From assembly GCA_021807965.1 (NCBI GenBank), contig JAKBCI010000131.1:1-5533 (forward strand): DNA of 5,533 nt, given 5' to 3'. Below the pieces are notes generated by a model. That model was not told where the DNA came from and did no database searches. It worked only from the letters and a program-made list of their open reading frames with translations. This DNA is from Actinomycetes bacterium (GTDB lineage: Bacteria; Actinomycetota; Acidimicrobiia; Acidimicrobiales; RAAP-2). The number at the start of each line of letters is the position of its first letter. Position 1 is the stretch's first letter. Shown in pieces: positions 1 to 5,533 of the stretch. Position numbers and translations under genes: made by a program.

Positions 1-1014
1 GGGGGCGTCGCCTTCTTAGTCGCGCTGCTCGTTACGCCTCTATGGATCAGGTTTGTGCGACGACGGTCGATGGGCCAACAGATTCGTGTTGATGGACCGC
101 CGTCGCACTTCGCGAAGGCCGGTACGCCGACGATGGGTGGCGTTGTCATAGTGCTCGCCGCGGTGGTTGGCTACGTTATGGGTCACGCGGGCACGTCGAT
201 CGACTTCACGCGTGCGGGCGGCCTGGCGATTTCGGTGACGGTAGCGTCGGGAATCCTGGGCTTCGTCGACGATTACTTAGCGATTCGCAACGCCCGCAAC
301 CTTGGTCTGGACAAGCGGGGAAAGCTGGTCGGACAGTTACTGATTGCCGCGGCGTTCGCAGTTCTTGCGATTTATTGGGTGAAAACGTCGACGGACCTCT
401 CGTTCACGCGGTTCTCGCTACCCGGCTGGAACCTCAGTGCCGTTGGGTGGATGGTCTTGGCGGTCTTCGTGATCGTGGCCACGTCGAATGCCGTGAACTT
501 GACCGACGGCCTCGATGGCCTCGCCGGTGGAGCGGCAACCTTCGCGTTTGCCGTGCTCTCGATTATCGGTTACTGGCAGTTTCGGCATTTTTCGATTTAC
601 CACTTGCACAGTGCGCTCGATCTCGGCCTCGTGGCGGTTGGGTTGGTCGGAGCGTGTCTGGGATTCCTGTGGTGGAACGCGGCACCGGCGCGGATCATCA
701 TGGGAGACACTGGTTCGCTGGCCATCGGTACTGGTCTCGGCGCGCTCTGTCTCTTAATGAATCTCGATCTGCTGCTCATCATTTTGGGGGGACTGTTTGT
801 CGCAGAGACTGCTTCGGTGATTCTGCAGGTTCTCAGTTTCCGCCTGTTCGGACGCCGAATCTTTCGAATGGCGCCATTCCATCACCATTTCGAACTTCGG
901 GGTTGGCCTGAGACGACGGTGATTATCCGTTTCTGGATACTGTCTGGACTGCTGTCGGCTCTGGCTCTCGGCATCTTCTATGGTGACTTTCTCAAGATTG
1001 CGAAGGTGGTTTGA
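1..1014 (+). CDS. mraY: MraY, phospho-MurNAc-pentapeptide translocase (5' partial)
   Basis: Integral membrane enzyme that transfers phospho-MurNAc-pentapeptide from UDP to undecaprenyl phosphate, giving lipid I on the inner face of the membrane. The frame is open from base 1 and already encodes the end of the first membrane helix, so the true start lies upstream; the GTG at 55 falls inside that helix and is not the start. Comparison with actinobacterial MraY suggests only some 7-20 residues are missing. Counting from base 1 (337 residues), visible motifs are GTPTMGG near 41-47, the Asp pair in GFVDDY at 90-91, NAVNLTDGLDGLA at 163-175, MGDTGS at 234-239 with its essential Asp at 236, and the HHH loop (APFHHHFE) at 294-296. 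About ten hydrophobic segments fit the family fold. The usual Lys of DDxxK is Ala here (residue 94). The stop overlaps the ftsW start by one base. The identification is certain. Confidence 0.97.
   Translation, partial: GGVAFLVALLVTPLWIRFVRRRSMGQQIRVDGPPSHFAKAGTPTMGGVVIVLAAVVGYVMGHAGTSIDFTRAGGLAISVTVASGILGFVDDYLAIRNARNLGLDKRGKLVGQLLIAAAFAVLAIYWVKTSTDLSFTRFSLPGWNLSAVGWMVLAVFVIVATSNAVNLTDGLDGLAGGAATFAFAVLSIIGYWQFRHFSIYHLHSALDLGLVAVGLVGACLGFLWWNAAPARIIMGDTGSLAIGTGLGALCLLMNLDLLLIILGGLFVAETASVILQVLSFRLFGRRIFRMAPFHHHFELRGWPETTVIIRFWILSGLLSALALGIFYGDFLKIAKVV
1002..1009 (+). promoter_or_regulatory. Ribosome binding site for ftsW
   Basis: GAAGGTGG lies at the end of mraY, four bases before the ATG at 1014, and resembles the AGGAGG core with one mismatch. 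It favours ATG 1014 over the in-frame TTG at 1011, which would be only one base from it. It is the clearest Shine-Dalgarno-like site at any of the four gene junctions. Confidence 0.6.
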
Positions 1015-2270
1015 TGTCGCAGTCTCGATCTGGTCGCCTCTTTGGACCGTGGCCGCGAGGCAACCACGCGGCCCGATCACTGTTGCTCGTGACGATGATT
1101 ATGGTGACGTACGGCACGGTAGCCGTGGCGTCGGCCAGCGAAGGGCAAGCAGCGGCCAACGGGGGGTCTAGTTGGAGCATTGCCGTGCACGATCTCGTGT
1201 ACCTCGGTTTCGGCCTGTTCGCACTCTACGTAGCCGCGAGGATCCGCCTGGACTGGGTTGTTCGTCGTGCACCACTCGCCATGATGGGCGGGCTGGTGTT
1301 GCTGCTCGCCGTCAAGGCGATCGGCGTTAGCGCGAACGGTGGCAAACGCTGGCTCAATCTTCACGTCATCTACTTGCAGCCGTCGGAGTTGTTCAAGCTG
1401 GTTACCATCTTGTACATCGCGTGGCTCATTGAACATCACCACGAGGAACTCGGAGACTGGCGTCCCTTAGCCCTCTGGTCGGTGCCAGTAGTCGCTGGAG
1501 CGGCGTTGATCGTCATCGAACCCGACATCGGTACGTCGTCAGTGGTAGCGGCCATCGCGATCACGATGCTCGCGATCGCGGGCCTACCGCGACAACTGCT
1601 CATCCGTATCGTCGGCCTCGGCATTCTGGCGTTCGGTGGATTCATGATCGTCAAGCCGTACTCGGCGCAGCGTTTTCTATCGTTCCTGCACCCGAATCAA
1701 AACCTTCAGGGGAGCGGGTACCAACTTCTACAGTCCAAAATCGGGCTCGGCGCCGGAGGGTTGACGGGACTAGGTCTCGGCCACAGTCGCGAGAAGTGGG
1801 GGCTTCTGCCAAACCCCCACACCGACTTTATCTTCACCATCATCGGCGAGGAGTTGGGACTGATTGGCACTCTCACGATCGTCGGGCTCTTCATCTGGTT
1901 CTTGTTCAGCGCAACTCGGGTAGCTCAGTCGTCAGCGAACGCCACCTATCGGCTCGTAGCGGTGGGTATCACGGTGTGGATCATGTTGGAGGCGGTCATT
2001 AACATCGCGTCCGTCGTGGGTGCCTGGGCGGTGACGGGAGTACCGTTGCCGTTCTTTTCATACGGCGGCACCGCGTTGATCAGCGAGCTCTTCGCGATTG
2101 GCCTGCTGTACAACATCGGTCACGATCACAGTGAGTCCGGAGATCGAACCATTCGCCACCGAGTGCCCCGGCCTCTTCGCGGTGAGAGCACCCAGAGCAG
2201 CACCGGCCCTCGACGCGGACCGTCGCGGTACGGCGAAGAACGGGTACGCGCTCCGCGCGGGTACGAGTGA
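1014..2270 (+). CDS. ftsW: FtsW, SEDS-family septal peptidoglycan polymerase
   Basis: Polytopic membrane protein of the SEDS family (FtsW/RodA/SpoVE) that polymerises lipid II into glycan strands at the septum with its cognate class B penicillin-binding protein. The product is 418 residues. Visible family motifs are NGGKRWLNL with LQPSELFK (108-128), EPDIGT (169-174), YQLLQSKIGLGAGGL then GLGLGHS (236-258), LPNPHTDFIF (265-274), GEELG (278-282) and PLPFFSYGGT (344-352). Asp271 in HTDFIF matches the Asp that is catalytic in characterised SEDS proteins. About ten membrane helices are evident from residue 22 to 368. A basic, Arg/Pro-rich tail of about 48 residues follows. FtsW rather than RodA is chosen because of the position before murG and the tail. 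Start ATG 1014 shares one base with the mraY stop (TGATG) and follows a fair ribosome binding site; TTG 1011 would add one residue. Confidence 0.95.
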   Translation: MSQSRSGRLFGPWPRGNHAARSLLLVTMIMVTYGTVAVASASEGQAAANGGSSWSIAVHDLVYLGFGLFALYVAARIRLDWVVRRAPLAMMGGLVLLLAVKAIGVSANGGKRWLNLHVIYLQPSELFKLVTILYIAWLIEHHHEELGDWRPLALWSVPVVAGAALIVIEPDIGTSSVVAAIAITMLAIAGLPRQLLIRIVGLGILAFGGFMIVKPYSAQRFLSFLHPNQNLQGSGYQLLQSKIGLGAGGLTGLGLGHSREKWGLLPNPHTDFIFTIIGEELGLIGTLTIVGLFIWFLFSATRVAQSSANATYRLVAVGITVWIMLEAVINIASVVGAWAVTGVPLPFFSYGGTALISELFAIGLLYNIGHDHSESGDRTIRHRVPRPLRGESTQSSTGPRRGPSRYGEERVRAPRGYE

Positions 2271-3391
2271 TGGGAGGACCCGTCGTCCTGACCGGGGGCG
2301 GGACCGGGGGACATATCTTTCCGATGATCGCGGTCGCTGACCAGTTGGCGGCGAGTGGGATTCCCGTGTCGCGGATTCGGATGGTTGGCAGCAGGCGGGG
2401 TCAGGAGCTGCGTTTACTGCACGGCAGCCCGTACCGCCTTACCCGGCTGCCCGGGCGAGGTTTTCGGCGATCGTGGCGGCTGGACGCCGTGGCGGCGAAC
2501 GCCGGAGCGCTCGCGGGTCTCGCAGCGGCCCTAGTGGTGGCACTACTTCGAATTGGACGGTGGCGTCCGTCAGTGGTCGTCTCCTTTGGCGGTTACGCCG
2601 CCGCTCCGGCCGTCGCGGCGGCGATTCTGTGGCGCCGACCGCTGGTTTTCGTGGAACTCGACGCAGTTCCGGGAGCAGTGCACCGAATCTTGGCCGCGCG
2701 CGTTTGGCGCCGGTGCTTGGCCTTCGGGCCGGCGGGTGCACGCGACGTCGTTACCGGGGTTCCCGTGCGTTCAGAGGTGGTGGCGATTGATCGCAGCGAC
2801 ACTGCGCGAGCTCTTGCTCGTGCCGCGTTTTCGCCGCCGATCGAGCCTCAGCGTGAGGTCATCGTGGTCATGACCGGTTCGCTCGGTTCGGCGCGCGTGA
2901 ACGACGCGGTCAGTGAGCTCGCTCGCCTGTGGGCTGGCCGTAGCGACCGGACGATTATCCACGTCACTGGCCGCCGCGACGCCCCACGCATTCGCGAGCA
3001 TCGGCCGCCGACGAGTGGACTCGACTACCGAATCATCGACTTTGCGGCGATGGCCCCCTTGTGGGCGGTTGCCGACGTCGCGGTGTGTCGGGCAGGGGCC
3101 AACACGATCGCCGAACTGGCCGTCGTCGGCGTGCCGGCGGTGCTGGTTCCGCTGCCGGGTTCGCCCGGGAACCATCAGCTGAGCAACGCGAATGTACTCG
3201 AGCGCGTTGGCGCCGCCATCATTGTCTCCGATGAGCGGTGCGACGCACTCAACCTAGACGAGGCACTGGGTCGCCTTCTCGAGCCGGCGCGTCGGGCTGG
3301 GTACGTCGAGGCCGTGCGTTCACTCGGTCGCCCCGACGCGGCGTCAGCCATTGCTCGTGAGGTCACGGTTGTTGGCAAGTTGGCGCCATGA
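2270..3391 (+). CDS. murG: MurG, UDP-GlcNAc:lipid I N-acetylglucosaminyltransferase
   Basis: Membrane-associated GT-B (family GT28) enzyme that adds GlcNAc from UDP-GlcNAc to lipid I, producing lipid II on the cytoplasmic face. The product is 373 residues. The N-terminal Rossmann domain has the GGGTGGHIFP loop (9-18) and GGY (107-109), with a hydrophobic helix near 79-94 suited to membrane contact. The C-terminal donor domain has GSLGS (203-207), CRAGANTIAEL (273-283) and GNHQLSN (300-306). Equivalents of E. coli T15, H18, Y105, E125, S191, N198, R260, E268 and Q288 are kept. The normally conserved HEQN segment reads VELD (128-131), and the usual Asn seven residues further on is His138, so the acceptor side is atypical. 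ATG 2270 shares one base with the ftsW stop; GTG 2267 is an equally possible start with a 4-base overlap, adding one residue. No Shine-Dalgarno site is seen, suggesting coupling to ftsW translation. Confidence 0.94.
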   Translation: MGGPVVLTGGGTGGHIFPMIAVADQLAASGIPVSRIRMVGSRRGQELRLLHGSPYRLTRLPGRGFRRSWRLDAVAANAGALAGLAAALVVALLRIGRWRPSVVVSFGGYAAAPAVAAAILWRRPLVFVELDAVPGAVHRILAARVWRRCLAFGPAGARDVVTGVPVRSEVVAIDRSDTARALARAAFSPPIEPQREVIVVMTGSLGSARVNDAVSELARLWAGRSDRTIIHVTGRRDAPRIREHRPPTSGLDYRIIDFAAMAPLWAVADVAVCRAGANTIAELAVVGVPAVLVPLPGSPGNHQLSNANVLERVGAAIIVSDERCDALNLDEALGRLLEPARRAGYVEAVRSLGRPDAASAIAREVTVVGKLAP

Positions 3392-4737
3392 CGTTTGAAC
3401 CGGGGCTGCACGTGCATATCGTCGGCGTTGGTGGTGCCGGGATGAGCGGCCTGGCGAGGCTGCTTGTCGAGCGAGGGTGCGTGGTCAGTGGATCAGATGA
3501 GCAGGACTCGACGGTGCTCGCGGACCTCGCGGCGTCGGGCGTAGCGACCGCCGTCGGCCACGACGGCGGTCACGTGGATGGGGCCGCGATCGTTCTATGG
3601 TCGCCGGCCGTCTCGTCGGACAACGTTGAGTTGCGAGCGGCTAGCCGACGAGGCGCCGAGCTGATGTCACGGTCTCGGGTGCTCGCGGCGCTGGCGCACG
3701 AGCAGTCGGTTGTTGGACTGACGGGAACCCACGGCAAGACGACGGCGACGTCGATGATGGTGCACGTGTTCGTGGCGGCGCAACGCGATCCATCGTGGCT
3801 GCTCGGGGCACCCGTGCTGGGCGTGGGCGCGAACGGCCACTGGGGATCGCGCGAATTAGTCCTGGAAGTTGATGAGAGTTTTGGAACGTTCGAGGAGCTC
3901 GTTCCATCGTCGCTCGGGCTGTTGAACGTCGAGTCGGACCACTTGGACTACTACCGCACTCGCGACGCCCTCGAGGGGGCCTTCGTGAATCTTCTCGATC
4001 GTACGACGGGGCCGGTCGTTGCGTGGAGCGACGATGATGGGGCGCGACGGTTGGTGGGACGAGCCCATCGCGCCATCGTCACGGTGGGGCGTGCCGATGC
4101 GAATGTACTGGTCAGCGGCGAGAAATTCTCACGACGCTCTGCGTACTTCAGGCTCGACAGTGACGGCTCGCACCTTGAAATTGAACTCGGCGTCACGGGG
4201 GCTCACAACGTGGCGAACGCCGCCGTCGTGGCGACGCTCGCCGTCGAACTAGGAATCGACGCGGTGTCGATTGCGCGGGGCCTGGCTACGTTTCGCGGCG
4301 CACCGCGCCGATTCGAGCTTCGTGGTCGATGGCGCGGCGCTGACGTGTACGAGGACTACGCGCACCTACCCGGCGAAGTTAGCGCAACGCTGGCGGCTGC
4401 GAGGTCGGCGGGGTATCAGCACGTGACAGCGGTCTTTCAACCGCACCGCGTGACTAGGACTAGTGCGCTGGCTTCGACGTTTGGCGGCGCGTTCGACGAC
4501 GCCGACGTGGTCATTGTGACGGACATCTACCGCGCTGGTGAGCCGAACCCCCTCGGAGTAACGGGCGAGTTGATCGCGCGGGCCGTCTCAACCTCGCGCA
4601 GCGTGCAGTACGCGGCGACGTTCGCCGACGTGGTCCAGCTCCTCATCGATGCGACGCCCACCGAGGCAATTGTGTTACTGGGGGCCGGTGACGTCGGGCG
4701 CATCGCGACCCTGCTGCCGGGTGGTCTCGAATCGTGA
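3388..4737 (+). CDS. murC: MurC, UDP-N-acetylmuramate--L-alanine ligase
   Basis: Cytoplasmic ATP-dependent Mur ligase that joins L-Ala to UDP-MurNAc, the first step of stem peptide assembly. The product is 449 residues, at the shorter end of the MurC range (E. coli 491). Domain 1 has GVGGAGMSGLA (13-23), the MurC-type UDP-binding loop. The ATPase domain has the P-loop GTHGKTT (113-119), VDES (161-164), NVESDHLDYY (180-189) and HNVANAA (273-279). Domain 3 has RRF (307-309), DYAHLPGEV (323-331), FQPHR (350-354), DIYRAGEP (379-386) and LGAGDV (431-436). Equivalents of the Mur ligase invariant residues K130, E174, H199, N293, N296, R327 and D351 of E. coli are present as K117, E163, H185, N274, N277, R308 and D323. 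The usual HHPTE reads HLPGE. The start ATG overlaps the murG stop by four bases (ATGA). No strong ribosome binding site precedes it, consistent with coupled translation. Confidence 0.96.
   Translation: MTFEPGLHVHIVGVGGAGMSGLARLLVERGCVVSGSDEQDSTVLADLAASGVATAVGHDGGHVDGAAIVLWSPAVSSDNVELRAASRRGAELMSRSRVLAALAHEQSVVGLTGTHGKTTATSMMVHVFVAAQRDPSWLLGAPVLGVGANGHWGSRELVLEVDESFGTFEELVPSSLGLLNVESDHLDYYRTRDALEGAFVNLLDRTTGPVVAWSDDDGARRLVGRAHRAIVTVGRADANVLVSGEKFSRRSAYFRLDSDGSHLEIELGVTGAHNVANAAVVATLAVELGIDAVSIARGLATFRGAPRRFELRGRWRGADVYEDYAHLPGEVSATLAAARSAGYQHVTAVFQPHRVTRTSALASTFGGAFDDADVVIVTDIYRAGEPNPLGVTGELIARAVSTSRSVQYAATFADVVQLLIDATPTEAIVLLGAGDVGRIATLLPGGLES
3546..3571. repeat. Perfect 10-bp inverted repeat inside murC
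   Basis: GACCGCCGTC (3546-3555) and its exact reverse complement GACGGCGGTC (3562-3571) flank a 6-base loop. The sequence lies within domain 1 of murC and encodes ordinary protein there (around residues 53-62). There is no T tract after the stem, so it is not an intrinsic terminator. In GC-rich coding DNA such a stem may be chance. Confidence 0.4.
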
Positions 4738-5533
4738 GCGTGGCGGACCTCGTTCGCGTCGGCGGGAGCCGCGTGGTTGAGCACGCCGACCTCGGGCGGC
4801 TGACGACGTATCGCGTCGGCGGCTCAGCGCGGGCCCTCATCACCTTGCGGACTATGGCCGACGTCGGTGAACTGCTTCCCCTGATTGACGAGACGGAGTT
4901 GGACATGCTCGTGATTGGCAAGGGGTCGAACCTGCTCATTGCCGACGGCGAGCAGCCGCTCGTGGCGGTGACACTCGATGATCAACTCGCTCAACTCACG
5001 TGGCGCGACGTCGCCGATGATGTGGAGGTCGTGGCTGGCGGCGGTGGGACTCTTCCGGTGGTGGCTCGTCGCTTGGCCGCCGACGGGGTGTGTGGTTTTG
5101 AGTGGGCGGTGGGTGTGCCGGGAAGCGTCGGCGGCGCGGTGGCGATGAACGCCGGTGGACACGGTTCGGACATGGCGTCCAGTGTGGTGAGCGCCCAAGT
5201 CTGGACCGGTGATACGTGGCGGACGTGGAGCCGAACCGAACTCGAACTCTCCTATCGCCACAGCGCCATCGGCGACCACGATCTGGTGCTCGGCGCGACG
5301 TTGCGCTTGGCCCGGGGCGAGGCCGCCGCGGCGCAGCGCCGGATCGGTGAGATCGTGCGGTGGCGCCGACGTAACCAGCCCGGCGGGGCCAACGCCGGAA
5401 GCGTCTTTCGCAACCCCGTCGGCGATTCTGCGGGGCGCCTGATCGAGGAAGCCGGCTGCAAGGGCCTGCGATGCCGAAGCGCGGTCGTGAGCGACAAGCA
5501 CGCCAACTTCATTATCGTTGAGCCCGGTGGTGC
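4734..5533 (+). CDS. murB: MurB, UDP-N-acetylenolpyruvoylglucosamine reductase (3' partial)
   Basis: Cytoplasmic FAD- and NADPH-dependent enzyme that reduces UDP-GlcNAc-enolpyruvate to UDP-MurNAc, the substrate of MurC encoded just upstream. The window holds 266 codons plus two bases; the C-terminus, including the expected catalytic Glu, lies beyond the edge. FAD-binding signatures are TTYRVGGSA (24-32), IGKGSNLLI (61-69) and GVPGSVGGAVAMNAGG (127-142). The substrate domain shows SYR (173-175), NAGSVFRNP (220-228) with the catalytic proton-donor Ser at 223, LIEEAGCKG (236-244) and SDKHANFI (253-260). No extra Tyr-containing loop like that of E. coli is evident before NAGS, which suggests the shorter type II class common in Gram-positive bacteria. 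The start GTG 4734 overlaps the murC stop by four bases (GTGA); a weak GGGTGG lies nine bases upstream. GTG 4740 and GTG 4773 are less likely starts. Confidence 0.95.
   Translation, partial: MSVADLVRVGGSRVVEHADLGRLTTYRVGGSARALITLRTMADVGELLPLIDETELDMLVIGKGSNLLIADGEQPLVAVTLDDQLAQLTWRDVADDVEVVAGGGGTLPVVARRLAADGVCGFEWAVGVPGSVGGAVAMNAGGHGSDMASSVVSAQVWTGDTWRTWSRTELELSYRHSAIGDHDLVLGATLRLARGEAAAAQRRIGEIVRWRRRNQPGGANAGSVFRNPVGDSAGRLIEEAGCKGLRCRSAVVSDKHANFIIVEPGG

Noticed and set aside
55..57. GTG as the start of mraY
   Set aside because: The frame continues upstream to base 1 and encodes family-typical hydrophobic sequence (VTPLWIRF) of the first membrane helix, so the gene starts outside the window.
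375..911. A 178-codon + strand open frame inside mraY in another frame
   Set aside because: The translation has an Arg/Trp/Ser-rich composition without motifs and overlaps the conserved core of mraY; it is a frame shadow.
2590..2640. Short GC-rich inverted runs of GCCGCC and GGCGGC
   Set aside because: They arise from Ala and Gly codon runs in murG, the pairing is imperfect and there is no T tract, so no terminator or regulatory structure is supported.
2771..3175. A 134-codon minus-strand open frame opposite murG
   Set aside because: Low-complexity Arg/His/Asp-rich translation, no family resemblance, and it overlaps the donor domain of murG.
4824..5501. A 225-codon open frame on the minus strand opposite murB
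   Set aside because: It is fully antisense to a well-supported murB, its translation is rich in His, Arg, Pro and Ala with no recognisable domain, and long antisense open frames are expected in GC-rich DNA.

Overview
The window is a stretch of a bacterial division and cell-wall (dcw) gene cluster, read entirely on the + strand: mraY (5' end cut off), ftsW, murG, murC and murB (3' end cut off). All five are identified from family motifs visible in the translations. The DNA is GC-rich, and the genes are packed with 1-base or 4-base overlaps, so there is no intergenic sequence, RNA gene, mobile element, CRISPR array, promoter or terminator to annotate. The window looks like the interior of one long operon.

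The organism is most likely a high-GC actinobacterium. Pointers are the short MraY N-terminus, the GPPSH and RNLGL segments of MraY, murB directly after murC, the NPLGVTG stretch in MurC and the Arg/Pro-rich cytoplasmic tail of FtsW. The class Acidimicrobiia is my best guess, with low certainty; a phylogeny would be needed.

Layout: 1-1014 mraY makes lipid I from UDP-MurNAc-pentapeptide and undecaprenyl phosphate. 1014-2270 ftsW is the septal SEDS glycan polymerase. 2270-3391 murG turns lipid I into lipid II. 3388-4737 murC adds L-Ala to UDP-MurNAc. 4734-5533 murB makes UDP-MurNAc for MurC. In pathway order the steps run MurB, MurC, (MurD, MurE, MurF elsewhere), MraY, MurG, FtsW.

Nothing here looks like a wholly new system. 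The points worth a second look are: murD is absent from its usual place between mraY and ftsW; MraY, MurG and MurC each carry substitutions in normally conserved motifs while keeping their main catalytic residues; murG has no visible Shine-Dalgarno sequence and seems to depend on translational coupling; and a perfect 10-bp inverted repeat lies inside murC.
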